From Owenia fusiformis (lineage: Eukaryota; Annelida; Polychaeta; Sabellida; Oweniidae), in contig CAIIXF020000009.1 of NCBI GenBank assembly GCA_903813345.2, positions 27,998,740 to 28,062,739 of the forward strand: a stretch of 64,000 nt of DNA. The letters are read 5' to 3'. Both the position numbers and the translations under genes were made by a program. Position 1 is the stretch's first letter. Each line of letters begins with the position of its first letter. The notes under the pieces are model-generated. The model did not search any database. It was given only the letters and a program-made list of their open reading frames with translations, and was not told the origin of the DNA. Below are positions 11,479 through 24,300 of this stretch, piece after piece.

Positions 11479-13966
11479 TTATCTTATATTTGTTAAATTC
11501 TTTAAGCTTTTCCTTAAACCTTTTTCACCCTTGTTACTCTTAGACAGTTTGTTTTTCACAAACTTTGCCAATGTGTGGCCTCTAACGGAAAGGAATGTCT
11601 TAATCAAAAGTTCCAATGTCAGGATACCAGAGTCTGAACTGGACTTTCCCCCAATGAGTTTCTCCCAATACAAAATTACATAGTGGTTTTGGAGCACAAT
11701 CTCTGTTAGCTTTGAGCGCTCCAAAACCTTTGGCCCAAGAACATGAGTGCTGAGATGATCACTCACACATATTTCTAAATGTCGCACCAAGAGAAAAAAA
11801 TTGTCACTGGCAGATGTCAGCCCCCCTCTGTTGATGGCTTCCTGCCAATTTCTGTACTTCGACAGGTAGGTTGGATTTCCCCCATCATTGTCACGCACCA
11901 ACTGCTTTAAAATCGTGTTTACTGGAATGTATTTAGCATTCTTTGAATATCTCCTGCATATATTCTGGAGAGCCCGCAACATATAGCCAGCTATATACAT
12001 GAGGACTTGCTGCTCATTGTCACTAAGTGAGCCAAGTTTATCAATAGCTTTTTTCTGCAATGATTCACCCATTACAGTAACGAGATGTTGAACACAGTTT
12101 GTGGCAATTTCGAGGATGGCAGCACGTACAAAAACAAGTCCGTACAATCTAGTGTCAATGGATTCCACCAGCTTGTTCAGTTCATTCACCTCCATCAACT
12201 TCAAGTACACTCGTGTGTGTATATTTGCACAGATGTTTTCCCTAATCAGGGCAAATGTTGTTGTGTTTGCCTCAATGAGAACATCTGAAATGATATCCTT
12301 TAACTTCAATTTGAACTCCTGGTCCCCCTTTAACTTTCTCGCCACATTGAGGACTTGTCCCCCGCACCTGCTATAACCAGCATTATGGTCTGGATTTTCT
12401 AGAGTTTTGCTGATGCTGTTTGCATACGATGTGTCCCAGTTGTCTTCAAGCCAGCTTGCAAGGAAGAGATCTGAAATTAAAATGAAGAAAATAAATTTTC
12501 ATAACTATATGTTATGTGACATCACAATTACTAGAACAAGGGATTTACTGGTCTATATCCAAGTCTGTATGACCAATATAATAAATGCAAACAGTTGCAA
12601 ACATTCACATTAATGGAATAACATACAAACAGGGCTTGTACACACATGGACATGTCAGGGAAATTGGTTTATTTTTCCAGATGCTGGAAATGTCAGGGAA
12701 TTTTGTATTAGTGTAGAAAACATTTTAGGGCTATGACAGGATATTGATGAAATCCAAAATCTAACATTTAGTTGTATCCAGAAATTGGAAATCTTTTCAT
12801 TGGGGTTGATTGAATGACATTCTACCTGATATAGTCTATTTACATATACATTTGTATATACATATATGTATTGAAGGTACAATACAATTATGCTTTTTAA
12901 TGTAGTAGTCTTAGGCCATTCAAAGTCATATCACATCTCTTTATTTTTTTTGTCACATGTAGGGTATAAACCAATCAGAGAGTGAGGAATATGACAGTGA
13001 TATAATAATTAAGAATATTCACCTTTAGAAGTCTCCTTTGGTTGACTGGGCTTGGTATCTTTAGCATTAGAGGTTGAAGCTGGGACTCTTATATCGCTGC
13101 ATTCTGAAACTGGAAGTACAAAAACAATTTTTTAATTATTTCACTTAATGACCTTACAATGTACAGTTTAGTCAATATATAAGACCTGGATTTGCTTAGT
13201 GAGGATTTCAGAATGAAAAATACACATTCATGTTTTAAAGCAAAATGTAATAATATATGTATCTAGATATTACATTATTCATGTATTATGTAGGATTTCA
13301 AATCACCATGGTCTTTGTATTGACCAATCTGGACATGAAGATTTAAACTACATGTACATCACTGGTCACTTATTACAATAATGCCATAGCAGGTAGGTAA
13401 GTATTAGCATATAAAGTATTATAACATTCGAAAACTTGTAATTATATAATGCTATACAAGGGGCCTTCAAGAGAAAGCCACAAGCCAATGACTATGGTCA
13501 TTTGAATATTAAAACACAATAGATCTATACAGCATGAATCATAACCTACTAATAACAGGAGTCAGTTGTGAACTAAACTGGAGAAATATCAAATACAAAT
13601 ATGACACATGCAAGTTTGCCAAGTTTCGGTCTTACCATGAACATCCTTCCTTCCATGTTGGGAATGAATGTGTTTCTTGTACCCAGTGATGGTTTTGTAT
13701 GCCTTTGTACAATCAGCGCATTTGTGCTCTTTTCCGGCTGGTTTCTTTGTCACTGTTGGGGCACGCTTTTTAGAAGGAGAGCGATATTCTGTAGGTTCCA
13801 AATCACCATCACTCTCACTGCTGTAATCATCTTCATTCAAATCTAACAATTCGTCCTCATCGATGCTACTGAGGCTGGAATTGAAATCATCATCAGTGAA
13901 CTCTCCCTCCAATAGCCCATCAATGTCGAGCAATGGGTCGTCCCAATTTATGTAATCACCACTCAT
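11479..13966 (-). CDS. C2H2 plus YIAGY-domain protein, possible P-like transposon partner
   Basis: Three minus-strand exons join in phase 1: 13966-13636 (ATG at 13966), 13109-13023 and 12470-11479 (stop at 11479), about 469 residues. Exon 1 encodes an acidic N-terminus (DDPLLDIDG, SSIDEDELLDLNEDD), a basic SPSKKR patch, then one C2H2 finger, HKCADCTKAYKTITGYKKHI followed by HSQH. Exon 2 is a short Ser/Thr/Lys linker. Exon 3 has GYSRCGGQVLN, then a mostly helical region with LSDNEQQVLMYIAGYMLRAL and a Lys-rich C-terminus. YIAGY recalls the C-terminal part of P/THAP9-type transposases, the part that appears missing from the convergent gene at 2539-8313. Function is not established: it could be a transposon-encoded DNA-binding partner or a domesticated derivative. 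No frame breaks were seen. Confidence 0.75.
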
Positions 13967-14257
13967 GATACTGATTCATAGAAACTTAGACTATGTAGTC
14001 TAAATAAGTCAATGATAGCCTAAACGTCTATGGCAATACAAAGTTAGCTAGCGCTGGGCTAAACTTCGAAATCCTAAAACCTAACTCTCCTTTTCAAGCT
14101 TAGTGATACATCATATATAAAAGAAAACTAAGTATAAAAAATGTGTAATTGTTTCAATTCCTCGTAAACTAATCAATTAGGCGATGTTCATAGATATTGT
14201 TGTGAAGTCTCAAGATTGATATTTTATTAAATTTAACTTCCGTAAAGGATGTCAAAA

Positions 14258-14268
14258 TGCGCATGCGC
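14258..14268. promoter_or_regulatory. NRF1-type palindrome TGCGCATGCGC
   Basis: TGCGCATGCGC matches the known NRF1 consensus and lies about 290 bp upstream of the minus-strand ATG at 13966, within a short stretch that also holds CTGCGCAATATTTCTGCGC. In otherwise AT-rich DNA this is a plausible promoter mark for that gene. Inferred from motif and position only. Confidence 0.45.
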
Positions 14269-14539
14269 GCTGACCCATATTCTACTGCGCAATATTTCTG
14301 CGCTTCATTAGCATAACAATGCTATAACATAACATTTTCCCCGGGGATAAGGAGTTGCATATCCTTTCTTTTCTTCATCCTAGGAGTTTCAAAGGCAAAA
14401 ATCATATAGTCAAATAAAAATTGTGATATTTTCTAAATTCTTTTGATCTGAATATAATATTGATATACTTTTTCTTGACTACCCAGAGTAACATTAGATC
14501 TGACTCTGAGACAGAGCAAACAGTAACATGCATACTGTA

Positions 14540-15606
14540 CAGGGTTCGAAATTAGCGTTGCGGAAGTAACGATTCGTTCCTTCATTTTCTCAAATCGTTA
14601 CCTAGCAACATGCCCAAGTAACGAAAACAGTTTCCTGGTTTATGGGAAGATCTCTATACGATCGTCAACTCAACTTCTCAATTGAAAAAATGCTGAGAAT
14701 GAAAATATGCTGCCGTGATAAAACTTTTTTTCTTTGGCACTTTTCGTCCTCTTTCACTTCAGCTTTTAGGCTATAACTTCTCAAAACTTAAGATAAAGTG
14801 TTTACTTACCATACAGTTTCTTATTTTTCTAAAATAAAGTCTTAAAAACCGGCAATTTTCAGGTAAAATCACCGTATTATTAAGATACTTTTTGAAGATT
14901 GCTAACTTCCTGATTAGTGAGAGAGGGAGACATCTATTGAGAAAAATACTAGTAATTGCTTTTAATAAGCATACCCCCTTCAATAAAGTTTGCAGTTACC
15001 ATTTTACCATGTAGATTTGAAATAAAAAAATAAAATCTTGGGGAGGGAAACTCTAAAACGCAACAGCTGCATAAATTAAGCAGGTTGACCTTTCACTTAG
15101 AGCCACTTAGGAATGTTTATTATAGTGGGAAATTTAAATTTGAATGTTGAAACAACATGATTGGTCTATTATAATTTGGTCTGATCACATGACTACCAAT
15201 GTTTATGTTCTCATAAGACAACATCTTTTCTCTGAATTGATTGACTTGAAACATTCTTCTAAGGTCTTTTAAAGCTAATTCTATTTACTTTTGAGTCAGA
15301 AAAATACTATTTTTTGAGGCAAATATATCTATATCTATCATTCTGGAAAGAAGGATAGTCCTGTATGATCCAGTTCTTTTTATATCTTATTTAATGTCAT
15401 ATTAAAGGGGGAGGGTTTATTTTGTAAACTATAATAAACTTGAGATCAACAGATTGATAGATTTGTTTTTAGTGTCAAGGAAAACTGTGTCTATCGAAAT
15501 TTTTTCAACCGGTAAAAAAACTACCTTACTTTGGAATTTAGTTACCTAGAAAAAATGTCAGGTAACTATTTTCACTACCAGTCTGAAAAGTTAAGTTCGA
15601 ACCCTG
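14540..15606. mobile_element. Non-autonomous hAT-like element, about 1.07 kb
   Basis: The left end CAGGGTTCGAA (14540) is the inverse of the right end TTCGAACCCTG (ending 15606). CTGTA is directly repeated on both sides (14535-14539 and 15607-15611), as a target duplication would be. The interior is non-coding, with a GTAACGATTCGTT / AATCGTTACC inverted motif near the left end. CAGGG ends are typical of hAT elements; the 5-bp duplication is shorter than the usual 8 bp, so the superfamily is tentative. Confidence 0.72.
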
Positions 15607-15614
15607 CTGTAGCA

Positions 15615-15955
15615 ATGTAATGAGCAAACAGCTAAATATGCACTTTATCAATGAATGAACAAACAGTTACGTTGGTTCTGTGCCCATGAAATGAGCAAAC
15701 ACTACATGTCACTGTGCCCATGAAATGAGCAAACAGCTCCATGTCACTGTGCCCATGAAATGAGCAAAACACTACATGTCACTGTGCCCATAAAATGAGC
15801 AAACAGCTACATGTGTACTGTGCCCATGAAATGAGCAAACAGCTAAACGTGCACTGTACCAATGATATGAATAAACGGGTATATGCCTATTGTGCCTTTG
15901 AAATGAGCAAACGATATACACTGTACCAATAAAATAAGCAAGTATCTACTTACGT
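15615..15955. repeat. 35-bp minisatellite (GCCCATGAAATGAGCAAAC)
   Basis: TGCCCATGAAATGAGCAAAC recurs at 15681, 15715, 15750, 15785 and 15821, a period of 34-36 bp, with degenerate copies on both sides to about 15955. Non-coding. Confidence 0.9.
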
Positions 15956-16918
15956 CGTTATGCCCCATAAAATATCCACAGACTCTACAGGTTCAGCAAA
16001 TTGAAAGGATTTGTACTAAAATGCTTGTTTTCTTGTGTGTTAGACTTTATCCCACCATGTCAGCCATTCTGCTATCTTTCGATTTCAAAATCCGAAGGTC
16101 GAGTAAACTTTGTCATGATCACTAGAATATAGCGATCTAATAGTAAGGCGGGTAGCCTGGGGCGGGTAGCAAAGTCATATAGTCTACTTGCACTCGTATT
16201 GTACCATTGAACTGTGAACCATTAAGTTCAATTTATCATAATATCACAGGAAACATAGTTGATCTGTGAAGCATAAAGTTTACTTCCCGTCCTCCGCGAA
16301 ATTCAGGACGTTGTAAGCTTACGAATATTTTTGGGAATTTCCGCTGTTCAGTGAATATTCTGACTTCTATCTGTAATATTATCTCCGTCAGTGCTTTTCA
16401 GCTTAAAATCCTAAAGCCTACATGTTCCTGATAGTTAGTCATATTGTCTGACGACTAAATCCCATCTATGACACCTTATAAACTGACCTTCTGGATCAAT
16501 GTATAATCCGAAGATAAAACTTTAGTTGATTTTGTAATGGGCGATATTCCAACTCCCAGATACCAGGATGTGTGTACTGAACGAAACGTTAACTTATATA
16601 TCAGACATCGATCCCGGGGATTTCTCTCCCACTAAAACTAAAAACTTCAGTATTTAGAAAAAATATTTGTAGTCATTTCTGGAATCTAAATAAATATTAA
16701 TTAAAGCTTACCTAATATCATATGAAGTAAAACATTGTTAAGCATTTTAATAGTTACTTAAAAATTTAAAAAAAACTAAACTAAAACTACAAAAAATGCT
16801 TACCCTAATTAAGTATTTCAATTTTTACAATTTCAATTGATTTATTGAGGATATAATTTTACAATGAAACTCTTGATATCATTCTTTTGATATTCCCCAT
16901 ATCAAATCCCTCCTGGTG
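15956..16918. other. Intergenic, no gene seen
   Basis: No open frame, RNA gene or clear repeat was recognised. Composition is similar to the flanks. Confidence 0.5.
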
Positions 16919-17191
16919 CAGGGGCGGATCCAGGAACCAACAAGGGGGGGGGGGTCAAATTTACGGTCAGAGAAAAATAGTTGGCCCAAATTTTCAAATT
17001 TTGAGGCCCATATTCTTCAAAATTTGGCCTGAAATTAAAAAATAAGGCCTTAGAAGGCCCAGTAATGACCAAAAGGCCCACTTTTCGGGCCTTAAGGCCT
17101 TTTTGGACCAAAGTTGTTTAAGGACCAGCTTTTTTTCTGGCCCAACTTAGGGGGGGGGGGCATGGACCCCCCCCCCCCGGATCCGCCACTG
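16919..17191. mobile_element. Small MITE with GGCGGATCC ends
   Basis: The left end CAGGGGCGGATCCAGG and right end CCCCGGATCCGCCACTG are inverted copies with two mismatches. G-tracts and C-tracts sit just inside each end, and TGGTG is present in both flanks. The interior has palindromic AAGGCC/GGCCTT motifs. The open frames across it are short and run through the terminal repeats. Confidence 0.75.
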
Positions 17192-20100
17192 TGGTGGATA
17201 CCTACCTTTAATCCCATGGTTGCAAGGATATACATCGAATATCACGTGAAGATATATTTCATGATATGTGGATCAAGATATCATTATCATATATAATCTT
17301 AGCAAAAAATCCCCAAACCATTAAAGTGATAGTTTCAGAAGTGATATTCAGCCAGCTTTGGGTATGGAGGAGGTCTAACATCCCCCCTCCCAAATCTTGG
17401 AGGGGACCGAATGGCAAACCATATTCTGCGCTTGCAAGGATTTTTTTGAAAAATAAGGCCAATTTTCTTTTAAAACAAGGCCAAAAAGCTCTTTAATGCC
17501 TTTCAACACTTTAAGGACCTTCAGCACTTTAAGGCCCTTCAGCACTTTTTTGGCAAAAGGTGTACAAATGTAGGTCCACATATCTTTAACGAGATATCAG
17601 AAGGGTTGACTGAGCCCCTTCCCCGGGTTATGGGCCTCATCTGATCTATACACAATAATCAAAGGATATTGCTTCTCTGAGATCATCATCCATACATTTT
17701 TTGAATTTAATCTATTTTTCTGTAAAGTGTATTCTTTGCAAAATCTTCAATGACAAAGACATTTTTACAGAATTTTCAATGTTGTTATTTCTTTACAGAA
17801 TCTGTTGAGAATTTCTTTATTGATTCTTTACAGATCAACACCCTCACAGTTTCTGCAATGAATTTGTATTTTTTCTGTAATGAGATTTCTTTGCAGAATC
17901 ATTAAAGAAATAAAAACTGTACAGATTCTTCAAATGTATCAAATCTGCAAAGTTTCTTTAATGAATTTCCGTAACGATTTTTTAAAGATAGCCATTCTTT
18001 ACAGAAAATGTAATGGAAAAAATTGCCTGTGTAGTGTGGGCCTGAAGTATTGTATATTCTATTTTAATCTACAGCAAATAAAGTTCCAGGAACCTCGTGT
18101 TAACATTCGCTAGGATATGAATGAATTTCGTTCTGTCCCTTTGAAATATCACAAACAAGAACTTAACTTTTCTTGCAAGAATCACATTTCGCACATATTT
18201 GAAAATACGTTTATTTGATTATTGTCTCTTCGTTGATTTAATGTTTTCCCATTACAGGTTTTAAAGAACTTGTTCAGAAAATCCTTGAATAAATGAGAAA
18301 TTGTTTGTTCAAAAGACTACAAATAGATGTGCACTTATAACAAAGGGGCAACAAAGACGAGCTGAAAATATTATCAAAATATTACAATATTTTTTTGCTC
18401 GGGACATTCCGCGTCATGCGTCATGCCTATTTTTATTTATTTTTACACTCCATTCTTTACTGGCATTTTAAAAAAGCATTATCTACGAAAATAAATACCC
18501 GTTATTGCAAAATCAGGAGTTAAAGTAAGAAAATTAAACCAACTCAAGCATGAGAACAATTAAAGTTCACCTCCTAGTTTGACTAGATTTGTGATGTCAA
18601 ACTTTGCAAGTTTCTGAACAAAATTGAAAATTATACGTTAATCCTATTTCTGCCCCGAAACTAAAATGACATCATAAACAATAGGTGCTAGGTGACTTAC
18701 CAGATTGGTCTATTCTAACAGTACAAAGATATGTAATTTAGGTATTATAAAGAAAGGTGGGCATTGAGGTCTTTATTTAAAGACCAATGTTTAATCCACT
18801 CACATTTACTCCTCTGGTGAAAGATTTGTTAAGTTTGGCAGAACTTATTTGTTTCCAAATGCCTAAATATATTGATAAAACGTTTGAATCTTATTTTTTT
18901 GTAATAAATGTGCATCTGTTAATATAAGTTTTACAGAATATATATTGACATTGTTTCTATTGACATTTCCTTCACCTTTTTCGGGGAAAATTATTGATTT
19001 TGTGAAGTAATTACGTCACATTGTAAGCGCAGAACCTGTGTCACTTTCTGCCAGGGTATGACAATATTGTACAACAGGACACAAGGAAAGGACTTATTCA
19101 GAGACACAATCAAACATAATAGTGATTTGCTTGCTAGAAGTCTGTAAGAATCCTTTGAACTGCTGAATGATCCTTTTGGTGATAGACCCGATCACGGAAA
19201 TAAAATATGCTACCTGAGTTGGTTGGGTCAGATGTACTTTATGTTTTGTCTTGCTTCAAGACTTCACCAACAAAACACAACTTGTGGGAAGGTGTCTTGT
19301 GGGGGGAGGCGCTCACAGGGACTTGTAGCTAGACTTCTATATATTCATAAAACTAGATATTTCTAATTGATAATGTCATAAACAGGGTTCCATTACACGT
19401 AATATCTTACGATCTTGATTTATAAGAAATTCATTTGTCTTAAGGTTGAAGTACAAATGTTATGTAAAATGGATTTATCATTGACCAAAATATATTAAAA
19501 CAGAGCTATACATAATACACATGCGACAATATTCATCCACTTATCTGACTTACGAAATCGTATGTTTTATGTTTCTCCGTGTAAGTGTTGGGAGGGTAAA
19601 TGAACTTTTGTACCATACTACATTTAAGCACTCCCTCGTGATTTCCTCTTAAGTTAGATATCTTCATGGGAAATGGCATTCCTCACGTTTAAATGTGTAG
19701 CTAGGTGGAGTATCAAATAAAGTAGCCGCAGATTAATTTAACATTATCTGAAACTTGTCATGGAATTGACACCATAGATAAGCGTACAATAGAATGTGAC
19801 ATTAAAAAAGTGGCATCGACTCTATTAATTACAAAAATACAAGCATAAATAACAAAAGGCATAATTGATAAGAACGTTTTCTTTTGCTTTATTTGAAAAT
19901 TAAATTCTTTATTCATGTAAATGTATATACTCGCTTCGCTCAGTTAAAACATCACCAATTCGATTGATAGGTTCAATGAAGAACATCAGCCACATATAAC
20001 ATACATCTATTACATGAGAAAATTATGAAATCCAGTACATTAAGTTGAATTTGATAATTCAAAATGGTAGGTTTGAATAAGTGCAATTTTGGACATTGAT

Positions 20101-21333
20101 ATTTAATTTCAATTATTTATGACCCCAGATATGATACTAGCAGGAATTCGTATTAAAATCTCCCAAGTTTATCTCCGAGGACAAATAAAGCTGAGTACTT
20201 CGATAGTAGCCAAGTAAAATGTCCAGTACCACACCCTGAATGTAAAGTCTTAAAAGGCACGAGTGCTTAGTCCATGTTTGACCAGTTTGGCATTTCTTTA
20301 CCGAAACGTCAAAGAGCCTATTTGATTAATTGATTGACGTCAAAGGATCGAAAATTTTCTGAAGAGTTTACTTTTCTTCCATCGTTCTAAGATCAATACC
20401 TCTCCGGGAGTTAGTGCTAGAAGAACAAAGCACAGAGATCTTGGATACTTAGGAATTTATTGTGACAATTTTAGCACACGTTGACTTTAAAACTGGTACA
20501 AAGGTTATTGCCAATATTGTGCAATTAGTTGTATCCATTTGAGAGTTGTTCGTGATCCGAGGTTCCCTAAGTAACAAAGAGGATTTTATTGCCATAGTAA
20601 CGTATTTAAGACTTATACGCAAGGATGATGTAGCAATCGGTATTGGATTAAAAAAGGTGTATACGTTTTTGGTAAGTACAAAACGCTTGGCTAAGCTTTC
20701 TTTGCCATCCGATTATAACGTTTCAAATCTATAAAGAAACCTTTTTTATTGCATATATTTTTACATTGATATTTTACTGGCATTTTATATTTACTTTGAC
20801 AAGTATAAAAGTCACTTATATTATTATTTTGTACATGAAACTCTCACGATTTTGGAGTGGTTATATTGGGACACTTATAAAATCATTTAGCAATTTCTAT
20901 TAATATTTTCCTTAACGATTTTAGCAAGCGATTTTGGTATCAAAAGTTTGTAATAACACATTAGGTGTTACACATTGTAACATTTAATAAAGTTACGGGT
21001 TTTAACTTACAAAGGGATGGAGAGAAAACATAAAAAGCACTTATAAGAGTCGGAAAATAAATATTGGAAGAATATAAAATTTGAACTTGGATATAAAAAC
21101 AAAATTCGGTAATATCTTTGTTAAGAACATGATTGACCACTTGTGACACTGGAGTCTGCATTGAACTAAAAGTACTAATAGTGAATTTGTGGAGTTGCTC
21201 CGAAAGTGAAATAATGTATCATGGTCGCATGAGGATTTCCACACTTTTTGAAACTATGTGGACCAATAATTAAGCCAAAGCCATGTTAAATGGAATTATT
21301 TAATTTGCAGCGACGTGAACTAAAGAAATAATT
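17192..21333. other. Intergenic / 5' flank of the large gene
   Basis: About 4.1 kb with no supported gene. Short local repeats of TTCTTTACAGAATC occur at 17730-18010. The stretch just before the ATG at 21334 has an in-frame TGA at 21316 and a possible 3' splice site (TTTGCAG, ending 21310), so a non-coding first exon may lie in this region; none could be placed. Confidence 0.5.
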
Positions 21334-21396
21334 ATGGAAGGACCCGGATGGGGGTTAAGATGTGTGTGTATTTTCCTGCTTACTTTTGTATACCAG
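21334..21396 (+). CDS. Exon 1: signal peptide
   Basis: ATG at 21334, with an in-frame TGA 18 nt upstream. It encodes 21 residues with a hydrophobic run ([11 protein letters not shown]) and ends CAG before GTAAGT, phase 0. This is a typical secretion-signal exon, so the mature protein should enter the secretory pathway. The distance to exon 2 is 4.4 kb. Confidence 0.8.
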
Positions 21397-24300
21397 GTAA
21401 GTTTTTAGACTATTTTTTTAATTAGTCAGAATTTCAAAGTTTTTTTTGCCGGGAAAAATGTTAAGTGTTGATATGTGTTTACTGCAGAGAGATACGTACA
21501 ATAAAAATCCAAATTTTGGCTACTACCCTTAAATCGTGAAACTGTTGAGGGAGGGTAATTTAATAATTTTTGCAGAAGTCAATATAGTGATGTATCGCAA
21601 AAAGCTCGCGCACGCATTGTTACACATTTTGTGGCGTAATCCAGAGGATCCTCGCTTTTAGCATGGTAGAATGTGACGTTTTTGAGAAAAATGTACACAA
21701 ATGAAAATCCTTTCGTCCTCCACATTTACCTCTCTATCTCAAAACATTTTAGACGAATAACTCTGATATCATATATATATATTGTTAATGGGCTAGGAGC
21801 ATCATAAAACACGAATCAATTGATATTTTAGGTGAAATAAATATACGTGTTGCTGTGCTTGAAAATAGGCGAATGGCGTAAATTAGCCCTATTTTGATGA
21901 ATTTTGAAAACCTTTCGTCCTCCACTTTTCCACATACAACAGAAAACACATACTTTTGCGAACAAAATCAACTATTTATTAATAAACTAGAGTTAAGGAG
22001 CAAAATAATCATGTATGATTTATTAAAAATTGATCTCGTATTCTTTGTTTAATGTACACCTGAAAAGTTGAGGGAACAAAAAAATGAGCAGAAAAGGTCG
22101 CTGTCAACAGATTCTATTTTTCAAACTCTATGACGTCACAATATGGGACGCTTACTAAAATTCATCCTTTGAAATAAAACTTCTATCTACCTTTATCAAG
22201 ACGAAAAATAAGTATAATAGTCATATATTGTTTGAGTTATGAGCGTTTAAAGACGAAAAATAATTCAAAATGTAACGTGTCAACAGGGAATATTTGCCAG
22301 ATGTTTTGGTAAAAAACTATTTTTTTAAAAAAGAACGCGCAAGAATTGTGAACGGAGTGTAGTTGATCTAAAAACTTCATCGAAAGAGCTTTAAAATGAT
22401 ATACAACTTTAATTAGAATATTATTTTATAATCCGGGGAATCAAAGTTACATTCACGCGATACCCCTAAAAAACAAATGCGCCACCTTTTTGCGACACGT
22501 CAGTATGTGCGAAGGAAGGGCGTCCACTTGAAACAGGCGTTCACTAGAGAGAGGTGTTCACTAAGACAGGTTTTACTGTATATTCAAATATCTGTGTCAG
22601 CTTTATTTCAGAATATTGAAAAGGACCGAATCAAATTGTCTGAGAATCATTGGCACTTTTGAAAATATTACTTCCAAAATTGTACACACTTTATTCTTTC
22701 CAATTTTCAATTATCAAATGCGTTGTGTTTAATATTTAGATTATAGTACACTACGGAGGTATGTCTTTTTGTAACTCAACTAAGATTCCTCTTAATATAG
22801 ATGGCATGTAGATTAGATGTTCGTCTTCATCAACATCTTTATTCAACGCCTATCCCTTCCCACACAAGATCGGGTCTTAAACCTTTTTTTTGAACAGCGA
22901 GGCATACCGTCTACAAATAATAAGGAAAACGTTTTGAGTTGATAGATAAGGTGTACGTTATTGAGAAGTGCTGTTTCAAATATGTGGTACTCCACTATCT
23001 GACATCAATTTATGACTTTATTTGTGACATGATGTAATAAAATATTTCGACCGTCAATTTGTTGTTTGAATTTTATTCTCTGTTACGTTTCACAGCTGAT
23101 TAAAGGGCCGTATTCTATAAAAGCTGTGTTCCTCATCCTTATAGTCCTAAACATGTTATTTCATATTGATATGTGACTTATAGTGTAAGTGCTTGTAAGT
23201 CTCATAAAGTCAATGAACTTGAATAGAAACCCTCTTTTGAGAAAATCGATTTTCCTTGCAAGCAGTAGAACAATTTCCAAGTTGAAAAAAACTACTTGCA
23301 CATTTTTAAGTTTCAAAAGGCAATGACTTCAATAGTTCTACATGTATGGATTTTAAACGTTAATGAAGACAGAAAATATTTATGTTCAAGTCTATGGAGT
23401 CTGTAAGTTACATCTGAAGTAAGAATACAATTACTACTATTAACTTATATTACTTCGAGAGTCATGCTAGATTTTGAAACGTATGTATGAGAATCAGCCA
23501 CAGCCTTCTTTGATAGAGGTAACTACACGGGGTTTCAATAGAAGGGTGGGCAACTTCCCATATTGCATACATACATTGTCTTGGGTTTTCAAAATTATAG
23601 AAGAAATGCTTCACATTCCAAGGAAAATCTTGTTTTGTGCTTTTCATGTACGATTTAAAGAAATAACCCAAAAATAAAAACATGATTATCTGCATACACG
23701 TTGATAATTTAATAGAAGATGGAATCTATTGAAAGCCCATGAAGATCGAAACATAGTATGGTCAAGTCTTAATCTAAAGACCAATAGTAAAAGTTGCAAA
23801 GTTTTGAAATTCGCGGGCTAATTGGAAATTCAAAACGAGGCTGGCCGGAAAAAAATGAAAAAATATTTCCGAGAAAATGTTCGTCATTTTATAGTTTTAT
23901 ACAGTCTACTGCGTAAGTTTTGAAAAACTTTATTTTCTATAAGTCTTTGAATATACGAGGTATGGTAATTTTTACTCCCTGCAATTTAATAACTCACGAT
24001 ACGCATGATTTATTATATACTTTAAAGAATTTGAAAACTCGTGGGTGATAATGGGCATGAATACCAGTCTCCTAGCACTAATTTAGTCCGATCGTGCCTC
24101 TGACTGACTACTAAATAGTATTTTGGTGGTTTTCATTGCAACTTTGGAATTTCAGTGCGTTGGGTACTATTGTGAATTCAGTAAAAACTCTGCATCAGTA
24201 ACATGAATTTACATTGCATGAGCTTTACAGTGGGGATCATAAAGAATTGCAAAAGCTATGAAAATTACATGCTGTCGCACATGTACTACCTTCTTACCTC

